IMG/VR virus record: IMGVR_UViG_3300024255_000035
Coordinates: 1-51,630 of that record
DNA from: a virus
Reading direction: 5' to 3' (one strand)
Length of the DNA stretch: 51,630 nucleotides
The notes beneath the pieces were generated by a model, which worked only from the letters and a program-made list of their open reading frames with translations, made no database searches and was not told where the DNA came from. Below are positions 26,471 through 33,854 of this stretch, one piece after another (position 1 is the stretch's first letter; the number at the start of each line of letters is the position of its first letter). Position numbers and translations under genes: made by a program.

Positions 26471-27082
26471 TTACCTGTACGGAAAGGAAATATTCATTAC
26501 TACTGCAAGTCTATCTTCTTCACCATAATAAGGAGTTACTTCATGCCATACATGAGCTGGAACAATAATTATTGTATTTTTTTCAGTCTCAATAGACATT
26601 TTAGATTTAGGTCTTGTTTTTATAACCTGATTAAATGCTGGGTCATGAAAAATTAATTTGCCGCCATCTTTGTCATTATCTACACAGTCTAAATAATAAA
26701 CCGCTACCATTGAAGCACCACTATGACAATGCAAACCTTTATAATCGCCATTTCTCATAAAGGGCAATCTTCCAGTGGTCTGTTCCATACGTTCTAAAAT
26801 TTCGGTGTGTGTAATTGATTCATCATATTCATTAGCTAGTTTTAAAAATGACTTTGCAAAAAAATCGTGTAAATTTTTGATTTCATTATAATTTTTAATA
26901 TTATCATCAGTAAACAATGGGATGTGCACACCATCATCTCCACCATCTTGATATGAAAGCCCTGCCATAGCTAAATGATTTCTAAATATTGCCTGACATA
27001 CCGAATTAAGTGTACTACTTTCTTCTTCATTAATATTATGTAACTCATGTAACATTTTTATTGGAAAAATAGTTTTTATCAT
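26471..27082 (-). CDS. 2-oxoglutarate/Fe(II) oxygenase-like protein, 203 aa
   Basis: It shows 'GLHCHSGASMVAVYYL' (H118, H120), 'GGKLIFHDPA' (140-149), 'IIIVPAHVWHEVTPY' (distal H180) and 'DRLAVVMNISFP' (R191). This is the same layout as the gene at 23913-24479 and like the TIGR02466-type 2OG-Fe(II) oxygenases, again H-x-H in place of H-x-D. The ATG overlaps the stop of the upstream radical SAM gene (ATGA), and a TATAAATA octamer lies 41 bases upstream inside that gene. It is probably a peptidyl or small-molecule hydroxylase. The alternation with radical SAM genes suggests that both act on one pathway. The substrate is unknown. Confidence 0.8.
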   Translation of the reverse strand: MIKTIFPIKMLHELHNINEEESSTLNSVCQAIFRNHLAMAGLSYQDGGDDGVHIPLFTDDNIKNYNEIKNLHDFFAKSFLKLANEYDESITHTEILERMEQTTGRLPFMRNGDYKGLHCHSGASMVAVYYLDCVDNDKDGGKLIFHDPAFNQVIKTRPKSKMSIETEKNTIIIVPAHVWHEVTPYYGEEDRLAVVMNISFPYR

Positions 27083-28113
27083 GCGTATTCCCTCTCATAC
27101 GGCGTCAACTGTCTATTGATGCTATTTATACTGATTATATCAGATGCTAAAGTTTTCATATGCTCACAATGATCTTCTACCATATTATGTTGTTTTAAAT
27201 CTTTAATAGTTTTTTTACATCCATTACAAATTTCAAACATCGGGCAAGTATAGCACGCATTTTTCAAACTCATTAAATTTAAATCTGTCGCAAGCGGTGT
27301 TGAGAATCCACCATTCATTTCGTAATCAAAATCAATAGCCTTATCTAAATCATCACCAAACGCACCACAGGAATAGTAGTCACCTTCAGGCTGAAGCGTT
27401 CGAATACCAGAATCACATGTTCTTGATTGAGGGCATATAGTAGATTCTCCTCTTAATCGTACCATCATTTGCTGAGTATTATGTTCCCAATCGCTTAAAC
27501 CGGCTTTCCATATTTCGACATAACGTTCATATATTTTTGATAATTGATATGGAGCTGATTGTGATCCTGATGCCATTGCATAATTCACTTTACATATTAC
27601 ATCCATCTTCTTTGCGAGTTCAACGGTTTTAATATGAGTATCTTCGTTCTCTTCAACGATTACAGCTATGAAGGATGGTCTATATCCAACATGTTCTAAC
27701 ATCGCATCTGAACATCTCCAGAAATCTTCTTCTGTAAACTCACTATAATCGCCCTTTAATCTTCCACCACCATATTGAAATGACGTAGCCACACCTACCC
27801 TCGGATGGTTGAATAGTTCTTTCCATTTTAGTGGCTTGGTAAGAAACGGGTATAAATTTGTTGTAAGTGATATAGACGCTGGCATATCATGCTTATCAAG
27901 AAACTCTATAATTTTCCAATAATAATTTGGCTTCATCATTAATGGATCACCACCATTAACAATAATTGTTTGTGTATCTGGAAAACGTTTTAAAAACTTA
28001 AATATCTTATTTAAATCAAGAGTGGCTGTATTATCTTCGAACGTAATTTTAGATGATGAACAAAACGAACATTTGAAATTACATAGTTCGGTTGGTTTAA
28101 CAATTAAGTCCAT
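27079..28113 (-). CDS. Radical SAM/SPASM protein, 344 aa
   Basis: CNFKCSFC (C11, C15, C18) gives the radical SAM cluster, and 'TIIVNGGDPLM' (about 50-60) the SAM-binding GGD motif. The C-terminus has a SPASM-type set: 'CYTCPMFEICNGC' (C287, C290, C296, C299) and C316. Upstream cysteines lie in 'CPQSRTCDSG' and 'GDYYSCGAFG'. SPASM enzymes mostly modify ribosomal peptides or proteins (thioether, C-C or ether cross-links, or formylglycine formation). The start overlaps the end of the upstream oxygenase gene by 10 bases, and the stop overlaps the next oxygenase start by 4. It is sandwiched between two oxygenase-like genes. Confidence 0.85.
   Translation of the reverse strand: MDLIVKPTELCNFKCSFCSSSKITFEDNTATLDLNKIFKFLKRFPDTQTIIVNGGDPLMMKPNYYWKIIEFLDKHDMPASISLTTNLYPFLTKPLKWKELFNHPRVGVATSFQYGGGRLKGDYSEFTEEDFWRCSDAMLEHVGYRPSFIAVIVEENEDTHIKTVELAKKMDVICKVNYAMASGSQSAPYQLSKIYERYVEIWKAGLSDWEHNTQQMMVRLRGESTICPQSRTCDSGIRTLQPEGDYYSCGAFGDDLDKAIDFDYEMNGGFSTPLATDLNLMSLKNACYTCPMFEICNGCKKTIKDLKQHNMVEDHCEHMKTLASDIISINSINRQLTPYEREYA
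27123..27130 (-). promoter_or_regulatory. TATAAATA late-promoter-like octamer inside the radical SAM gene
   Basis: The minus strand reads TATAAATA within the 3' end of the radical SAM gene, 41 bases before the ATG at 27082. The spacing equals that before the giant fibre gene. It could give internal late transcription of the second half of the cassette. A chance match in AT-rich coding DNA cannot be excluded. Confidence 0.5.
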
Positions 28114-28649
28114 GGAGAATCGCTAACATTAAACCCAAAATTCATAGTGATTCTGTGCATATCAGGATCTCTAAAGTGTTCAACTCTATGTTCAAACTGT
28201 TTATCTTGGCTTCCTACTACCACATCATATTTTTGAGGTAAATGAAAGGCCGTGATTCTATTATTTTGTGATATATTCCTAAACATAATCTCGCCGCCAG
28301 CATCATTATCCATATCAGTAAAATATAGAAGAAACATTATATTTGCGCCTTCACAAAAATCATTATGCCAATGACATGAAGTTTGTTCAGTGCCATTCCA
28401 ACAATGATAATAAATCAAATCTTGTTTTTTTGAATATGGTTTTAAATAATGATTAAAAAGATAATCAGCGGTCAGCAACATTTTCTTTCGCATACCTAAC
28501 ATATAATAATTTAAAGGGAATCTATAATCTTTTCTATTGCCAACACCTCTAAGCCATTTTATATTAGGAATAGTATCTTCTAGATATTGAAACGCTAAGA
28601 CGTTATTTTCTGTATAAAACCCATCATCCATTTTCCAACCATTTTTCAC
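28104..28649 (-). CDS. 2-oxoglutarate/Fe(II) oxygenase (prolyl-hydroxylase-like), 181 aa
   Basis: This is the most canonical of the three oxygenase-like proteins. It has 'CHWHNDFCEGANIMFLLYF' with H95-x-D97, 'NDAGGEIMF' (115-123), distal H154 in 'EHRVEHF', and R166 in 'HRITMNFGF', where 2-oxoglutarate would be held. The likely reaction is Fe(II)- and 2-oxoglutarate-dependent hydroxylation; the substrate is unknown. The start is a GTG at 28649 that overlaps the TGA of the upstream radical SAM gene (GTGA), with AAGGT ahead of it. An ATG at 28631 is the alternative. The end overlaps the next radical SAM start by 10 bases. Confidence 0.8.
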   Translation of the reverse strand: MKNGWKMDDGFYTENNVLAFQYLEDTIPNIKWLRGVGNRKDYRFPLNYYMLGMRKKMLLTADYLFNHYLKPYSKKQDLIYYHCWNGTEQTSCHWHNDFCEGANIMFLLYFTDMDNDAGGEIMFRNISQNNRITAFHLPQKYDVVVGSQDKQFEHRVEHFRDPDMHRITMNFGFNVSDSPWT

Positions 28650-29791
28650 AGCATTTTTACCTTTTGTCTAAAACCATATGACAGATCATCTTCACCATCA
28701 CGTTTTGGTTTAAATCCCTTTGTTTTTTTAACATAATTAAACGTTTCTTTAAAAACACATTCTTCCATATCATTGTGATCACCTGGCATATCAGCTTTTA
28801 CAAAACATGTAAATGGGCAGTTTTCATAATATTCACACTCAAAACAATTATATTTTTTTAAAAACTTTTCTACTATCTCTCCTGTTTCAAAAGGTGTTTC
28901 ACCAGTTTTTTTATCTCGTTGATACGCTACACCACAACATCCACCAGGCGAAGAACCGTCAGGCTGAATAGTTATTGAATTACCTCTTGTACACATCATT
29001 GCACCAGTCTGATTCAATGGATCATGAAACGCGTCCATGTTTTCGCATTCAGGATAGTTATCTATTAAATATTTATTGAATGCTAATAACTCGCTATCTT
29101 TAGGAATTAATTTTGCATCTGTTTTAATCAGTGGCGATGGCATATAAGCATCAAAATCAACCGGAAAGTTTTTATACAAATAATCAAAAGTGCTTTTATC
29201 ATTGCTCTTTATAATCGTCTGTACATTTTGGCTAGTAGTAACAATTGAAACATTTCTAATATAATCCTTAAAAGTCTCTACATTCTCTAAGAATATTTCC
29301 TGTTGACCTTTATTGAAACGTCCTCTTGGATCATAAGATGTTGAAAGTTTTATATCGTGTTTTTTACAAAAGTCCATGACTTTACTAGAGTTCTTTTTAT
29401 CAAACATAAAATTAGTAAGATAATTGAAATAAATTCTTTTGTCACCAATGTTAATCTTGGATCTGACTAAATCCATAAATTCGTCATATACGTCTAAAAA
29501 GCCTTTTTCAATCCATAGATCTTCAAATAATTCTCCACCTAATAAATGTAATTTATAGTCTTTTGATCTTGGTGAATTGTTAATGAATTTAGCAACAGTA
29601 TCGCTTTTTGCTAAAATTTCTTCTCGAGTAGCTCCGACCATTGAGTTATGATCTTGTGGACAGAATACACATTTTAAATTACAATGTTCAAAGAATATTA
29701 TAACAAGCTCACTTGATCGAGTGATCTTGCTTCCTAAAATTTTGTATATATCAAAATCAAGTGGAGCTGGATTAATAGGTGCTACAGACAT
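28646..29791 (-). CDS. Radical SAM/SPASM protein, 381 aa
   Basis: An N-terminal extension of about 35 residues precedes CNLKCVFC (C37, C41, C44), followed by 'LHLLGGELFEDL' (GGE-type SAM motif). The C-terminus has 'IQPDGSSPGGCCG' and then 'CFECEYYENCPFTC' (C316, C319, C325, C329) and C345, a full SPASM-like set. This predicts auxiliary 4Fe-4S clusters and action on a peptide or protein. It starts 10 bases inside the end of the B12-type radical SAM gene and is coupled by GTGA to the next oxygenase gene. A TATAAATA octamer lies 50 bases upstream. The substrate is unknown. Confidence 0.85.
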   Translation of the reverse strand: MSVAPINPAPLDFDIYKILGSKITRSSELVIIFFEHCNLKCVFCPQDHNSMVGATREEILAKSDTVAKFINNSPRSKDYKLHLLGGELFEDLWIEKGFLDVYDEFMDLVRSKINIGDKRIYFNYLTNFMFDKKNSSKVMDFCKKHDIKLSTSYDPRGRFNKGQQEIFLENVETFKDYIRNVSIVTTSQNVQTIIKSNDKSTFDYLYKNFPVDFDAYMPSPLIKTDAKLIPKDSELLAFNKYLIDNYPECENMDAFHDPLNQTGAMMCTRGNSITIQPDGSSPGGCCGVAYQRDKKTGETPFETGEIVEKFLKKYNCFECEYYENCPFTCFVKADMPGDHNDMEECVFKETFNYVKKTKGFKPKRDGEDDLSYGFRQKVKML

Positions 29792-31452
29792 TCTTTACTT
29801 ACCTCTGACATAATTATATGTCTATTTTTTTCTATAAATTTATTTATAGTATTTGCTCTAAACTCTTGATTTAAAACTTTAATGCTTTTTGGTTGAGAAT
29901 TTGGATTAAATATATCTCTTATTTCAGAATATATATCATCCCAACTATCTAATTTACTTATAGCTTCATATGCTTTTTTAGTAAAGACAGACGGTGATAC
30001 ACTATTTTCAATCATAGGATAAAAGTGTTGCAATAAATAATTTCCAGCACTATTCATAAACCACATTTCATGCATTTCTTCAATTGTAAACGAAAAGCAA
30101 GATGATATAGTTTTAAAATATGATTTCTTATTTTTGTATAAATTATTCCAACTATCTATTCCTTGTTCATCTGCAATATCAGTGTAAACTTCAACTGTTC
30201 GAATATCATATTTAATTTTATATTCCTGAGAATTAAGAGCTGAATCAGGAAGAAACATATAATCGTGTCTATAAGAACCAAACGATTTGAAATTCCAGAT
30301 ATATTCCATTTCATTATAAAAATCATCTATCGTAGAACCCGGCATTGCAAGTATCATTTCTAAATTAGGTATTGGAAACCCATGCTTTGAACATTGTTCA
30401 TTAATGTGTTTGCTTAATTCCAATTTATCTTCTGTATTTAAATCAACTCTTTCAGCTATTTTCATTGCAATGTCAGAACTGCTTTGAATAGATACCGATG
30501 GAACTATTGATATATTAGCCATCTCACTCCACATGTTTTTCCCGTTTTTCATATTTGGAGAAGCATAATTTGTTCCAACAATTTCAAAATACTTATCAAT
30601 CAATTTTTTTCTTCTACTTAAATCTTTAGATTTCATAGTAGAAATATCGGTTAAATTAAAACCGTTTGTCCAAGCATATTCAAAAATTTCAAAGTCTCTT
30701 TCAAAAAAAGCTCCAAAGTTTGCATCATTTAAATATGCAGATCTATAACCGGCTTTCAACATAGCAGTAATATCACGTTTCACTATATCTAATGATTTCT
30801 TATAAATCTTTGTATTAATGCCACCGCCCCATTCACAAAATACACACTTATAAGGACAGCCTCTCGTTGTCTCTAAAACAATAAATGGTTCCATTTTATA
30901 CTTGCGGGCATACTCAAGTAATTTTGTAAGATATTCTAAATGATCTTCGTATACCGAATAGTCTTCTTTTGATATATCATGTATGACTTTTACGTCTGAC
31001 CTTAATTCCCATGGAATACTTGTTGGATCGATTTTGTTTTCAATAAACTGATCTATAAGTTCAGCCATAAATGGTTCACCTGGTTTAGTAGGTCTACAAA
31101 TTAAATCATACTGAGGACGAGAGGCTAATAGTTCAGGTTCATTAGTTCCTATATGTGGACCACCCAAAACCAATATTTTTTCTGGATATTCATTTTTAAT
31201 TTTATTAGAAATTTCATCACATATCATATAATTCCAAGTATATGAAGAAAACATAATTACATCTGCTGCAATTATTTCATCTACTACTTCATCATACGAT
31301 TTATAGCTATTCCATTTATATGGTGATTCTAACCATTGCACTTTTTCGCTATATTTTCCATACCGTGCATAATAACTTTGCATCAATAAAAATGTAAAAT
31401 TATTTGCTAATGACCAGTCAGCGTGAGGAGGATTGACAAATGATATAATCAT
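29782..31452 (-). CDS. Radical SAM protein with B12-binding-like N-terminal domain, 556 aa
   Basis: Residues 1-140 have the Rossmann-like layout of the B12-binding domain of class B radical SAM enzymes: 'MIISFVNPPHADWSL', 'AADVIMFSSYTWNY' and 'KILVLGGPHIGTNEPELLAS'. The radical SAM motif 'CPYKCVFCEWGGGI' follows (C199, C203, C206), then 'AYLNDANFGAF' and 'MILAMPGSTIDDF'. There is no SPASM cysteine set at the end. The DxHxxG motif that coordinates cobalt in some B12 proteins is not evident, so cobalamin binding is uncertain. In peptide biosynthesis such enzymes usually methylate unactivated carbons or rearrange residues. It lies 33 bases after the 376-residue gene. Confidence 0.8.
   Translation of the reverse strand: MIISFVNPPHADWSLANNFTFLLMQSYYARYGKYSEKVQWLESPYKWNSYKSYDEVVDEIIAADVIMFSSYTWNYMICDEISNKIKNEYPEKILVLGGPHIGTNEPELLASRPQYDLICRPTKPGEPFMAELIDQFIENKIDPTSIPWELRSDVKVIHDISKEDYSVYEDHLEYLTKLLEYARKYKMEPFIVLETTRGCPYKCVFCEWGGGINTKIYKKSLDIVKRDITAMLKAGYRSAYLNDANFGAFFERDFEIFEYAWTNGFNLTDISTMKSKDLSRRKKLIDKYFEIVGTNYASPNMKNGKNMWSEMANISIVPSVSIQSSSDIAMKIAERVDLNTEDKLELSKHINEQCSKHGFPIPNLEMILAMPGSTIDDFYNEMEYIWNFKSFGSYRHDYMFLPDSALNSQEYKIKYDIRTVEVYTDIADEQGIDSWNNLYKNKKSYFKTISSCFSFTIEEMHEMWFMNSAGNYLLQHFYPMIENSVSPSVFTKKAYEAISKLDSWDDIYSEIRDIFNPNSQPKSIKVLNQEFRANTINKFIEKNRHIIMSEVSKECL
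29841..29848 (-). promoter_or_regulatory. TATAAATA late-promoter-like octamer inside the B12-type radical SAM gene
   Basis: The minus strand reads TATAAATA 50 bases before the ATG at 29791, inside the 3' end of the preceding gene. It would allow late transcription of the radical SAM/oxygenase genes independent of read-through. Confidence 0.5.
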
Positions 31453-31485
31453 ATTTCATTCTATACATTATAAATTAAAAAATAT

Positions 31486-32616
31486 TTAGACTGTCACATA
31501 TTTAGCAATAACAGTTTTATCAGAAATAGAGTTAGCGTGTAGCAGTGAATGAACTAAATAATGATTTACTGTTTCAAGCTCTAAAGCAAAGAATTTTTCA
31601 GGTTCTTTGTCATATGATGATTCAATTAAGATAAGTCTATCCAACAACTCATCTGTTAATTCAGTAGTAATTGCTGGTAAGAATTCTAATATGATATCAT
31701 CTCTTAAAGTAAAATCAGACCATTGACTTTCTATAATAGCTACAAACTCTTTAATAGTATTGAGATCTGAATCAGAAATGTTTTCAAATATTATATTATC
31801 ACTACTAGAAGCACCACTTAAATATTTTATCGACCACATATCATCTTTAATAAACACTTGAGCAAATTTAGAAGTATCTGTAAAAATGTCATTAATATTA
31901 TTTAATGTATAAGTTTTGTCTAAACTTAATTTATCAGCAAAAGGTTTAGTTAAGAAATGTTGGAAAAATACTTCTTTTAATTCGTAAAGATATTGTTCAA
32001 ACACCTTTTTCAGCAAAGGTCTGACTGCGCTTTTTAACTCGGCTTTTGAAGATTTGTTATTGAGATAATTCGCTAGTAGATGTTCAACACTTATTGTATT
32101 TTTATATTTTGTCATAAAAGCTTTTTTCTTAGCTGCAGATGGAGCTTTAACGCTGTCATAAATGGTCTTGAAATTTTCTACTTTTAAAATTTCACCAGCT
32201 CCTAATTTTGCGTTGTTGCTTGAAAATCTGCCTCTAAAAAATGTATTGAATTTAAAAGCATGTGCTCTTACTAATGATTCGACTGAATCAGCTGTAGGAG
32301 TTTTTAAAATAAATTTATACCACGTAGACATAATAAATTGCAATGCTGCATTGTCACAATAAACGACGATTCTTTTATTTGTAGCATCACATTTAGTAGC
32401 TAATTGATCAAAAAGAGTTGAAGCATCTTTAAACGTTTTATCTTTTCCTAAAATATCATCCCATTCAAGTCCATATGCGATAAGTTGACCAGATAAGATT
32501 TTTTGGAGATCTTCTAAAAGATTAAAACCGTTATTCTGCGATACAACAATACGATCAAATTTTGGATCGATGATATTATCTGTTGTTACATAAATTTTCT
32601 TAAACAGATGTATCAT
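31486..32616 (-). CDS. Unrecognised cassette protein, 376 aa
   Basis: I do not recognise this protein. It begins 'MIHLFKKIYVTTDNIIDPKF', then has 'GQLIAYGLEWDDILGKD' and 'KRIVVYCDNAALQFIMSTWY' (about 81-100), which read as a small alpha/beta domain. The rest is mainly helical. No iron-sulphur cysteines, signal or membrane segment is present. Its ATG overlaps the stop of the 215-residue gene (ATGA), which itself overlaps the CHSS-tail gene, giving a three-gene coupled unit. It could be a recognition or scaffold protein for modification of the CHSS-tail protein; that is inference from gene order only. Confidence 0.65.
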   Translation of the reverse strand: MIHLFKKIYVTTDNIIDPKFDRIVVSQNNGFNLLEDLQKILSGQLIAYGLEWDDILGKDKTFKDASTLFDQLATKCDATNKRIVVYCDNAALQFIMSTWYKFILKTPTADSVESLVRAHAFKFNTFFRGRFSSNNAKLGAGEILKVENFKTIYDSVKAPSAAKKKAFMTKYKNTISVEHLLANYLNNKSSKAELKSAVRPLLKKVFEQYLYELKEVFFQHFLTKPFADKLSLDKTYTLNNINDIFTDTSKFAQVFIKDDMWSIKYLSGASSSDNIIFENISDSDLNTIKEFVAIIESQWSDFTLRDDIILEFLPAITTELTDELLDRLILIESSYDKEPEKFFALELETVNHYLVHSLLHANSISDKTVIAKYVTV

Positions 32617-33260
32617 AACTGTTCTCCTGTGGCGATTGCGCTTGTTAGTAAAAACATTGGGTTATTAACATTTGCCCAATAGCTAAATAAATTATTTCCT
32701 TTAAACATATACTCATTAAAGTATGATTTATAATATGTTTTATGATGTTCAATTACATTAGCATAAAACAGATAGAATCTTTCATGCTTAAGTAAGCTTA
32801 CAAAATTTATTCCGGTCAAATCTTTGGTATCATCTTTTGGAAATGCTTTGACATAATCTTTTAATTCATCTGATTCAACAGTATAAAGATTATATAATGA
32901 AAGAGAATCTAATTTTTTAGTCCACGTTGTAAGTATATCAACATTATCATCTATAAAGTTTTTTTCTGTTAGCTCTACTATACCTTTCATTTGAAGTAAC
33001 AAATTAATTACTCTTTCTTCAAGGGTCGGTACATTTATAATAAAATTAGCTAAAAGATATTCTTTAGTCATATGATCAAAGTCTTCTTGACTATCAATTC
33101 CAATATCACATGGCAGTTCTAAATTGCTAAGATACGTTAATAGCTTTGTTCCTTGTAATTGAGAATTTTGGTAATCAACCATATAAAAAGTTTGATCATC
33201 TTCAAAATACAATTTTAGATCTTCAATACTGAACGGCGCAGTAACATCAATAACTTTCAT
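32613..33260 (-). CDS. Unrecognised cassette protein, 215 aa
   Basis: I do not recognise this protein. It is acidic and predicted mostly helical, with a short alpha/beta-like start ('MKVIDVTAPFSIEDLKLYF') and aromatic-rich C-terminus ('YYKSYFNEYMFKGNNLFSYW'). Its ATG overlaps the TGA of the CHSS-tail protein (ATGA at 33260-33257), and its own stop overlaps the next ATG in the same way. Such tight coupling suggests it is made in fixed ratio with the CHSS-tail protein and acts with it, for example as a binding partner. No enzymatic motif is visible. Confidence 0.65.
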   Translation of the reverse strand: MKVIDVTAPFSIEDLKLYFEDDQTFYMVDYQNSQLQGTKLLTYLSNLELPCDIGIDSQEDFDHMTKEYLLANFIINVPTLEERVINLLLQMKGIVELTEKNFIDDNVDILTTWTKKLDSLSLYNLYTVESDELKDYVKAFPKDDTKDLTGINFVSLLKHERFYLFYANVIEHHKTYYKSYFNEYMFKGNNLFSYWANVNNPMFLLTSAIATGEQL

Positions 33261-33820
33261 CGTCTTCCTCGCGAACCATGACAGCTGCTATGACAACTGC
33301 TGTGACAAATATTAATAGTTACAGTAATAGTATTAGATACTAACGAATTAAATCTTGTTTGTAAATCAGTAAATTTAGCTTCTAATCCAGTATCAGTAAT
33401 TTGTGTTCCAGATGATAACGTAACACCAGCTGCAGATAAAGATTGCACATAACTACTGCTTAGATAAGCTTTTTGTGTTTGATTAAAAATTAAGCCTGGG
33501 GTTTGGTATGTACCTATATTACTTGTTACACCTGTTACGTTTTGCCTTGCATTTAAATTTCTAATTTGACTATATGCCGCGGTTTCATTTTCAATTGCGG
33601 TATTAATAGTAGCAGCATTAATTGGATTTCCGGCTATAGTAGATCCGCTAATTCCAATGCTTCTCCCAGCAGTCGTTCCACCAAAATAGCTTGTAGAAAA
33701 TCCACTGAACGGAACAGAGTTGGTACCCCAAACAATCCCAGAATTTGCACTTGCTGGAGCAAAATCCGCAAATCTATCTATTATATTCTGTGCTGTAATT
33801 GGACTTGTTAATGTAGCCAT
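33257..33820 (-). CDS. Candidate modified substrate protein with C-terminal CHSSCHSSCHGSRGRR tail, 187 aa
   Basis: Residues 1-170 are Cys-free and look like a small folded or structural-type domain: 'MATLTSPITAQNIIDRFADF', then Gly/Ser/Thr-rich 'SYFGGTTAGRSIGISGST', a helix 'AATINTAIENETAAYSQI', and 'TVTINI'. The final 16 residues (172-187) are CHSSCHSSCHGSRGRR: three Cys, each followed by His and Ser/Gly, then a basic end. They are encoded by three 12-bp repeats. The tail contains a His-Xaa-Ser unit in each repeat, as in HxsA-type radical SAM substrates, next to Cys as in sactipeptide cores. It follows a SPASM radical SAM gene, has its own late promoter 27 bases upstream and a GAGGAATGAA ribosome-binding site. 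Alternative: the Cys/His tail simply binds a metal. Confidence 0.7.
   Translation of the reverse strand: MATLTSPITAQNIIDRFADFAPASANSGIVWGTNSVPFSGFSTSYFGGTTAGRSIGISGSTIAGNPINAATINTAIENETAAYSQIRNLNARQNVTGVTSNIGTYQTPGLIFNQTQKAYLSSSYVQSLSAAGVTLSSGTQITDTGLEAKFTDLQTRFNSLVSNTITVTINICHSSCHSSCHGSRGRR
33272..33307 (-). repeat. Three 12-bp repeats encoding C-H-S/G-S units
   Basis: Read on the minus strand, the units are TGTCACAGCAGT, TGTCATAGCAGC and TGTCATGGTTCG, encoding CHSS, CHSS and CHGS. Differences are mostly at third positions, so the peptide pattern is better kept than the DNA. That suggests selection on the peptide rather than a fresh duplication. Confidence 0.85.
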
Positions 33821-33846
33821 TTCATTCCTCTTTCGTTATATAGGTG

Positions 33847-33854
33847 TATTTATA
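33847..33854 (-). promoter_or_regulatory. T4-type late promoter (TATAAATA)
   Basis: The minus strand reads TATAAATA 27 bases before the ATG of the CHSS-tail gene, overlapping the stop of the upstream SPASM gene. The spacing is identical to that before gp25, a bona fide late virion gene, so the CHSS-tail protein is expected to be expressed late. Confidence 0.75.
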
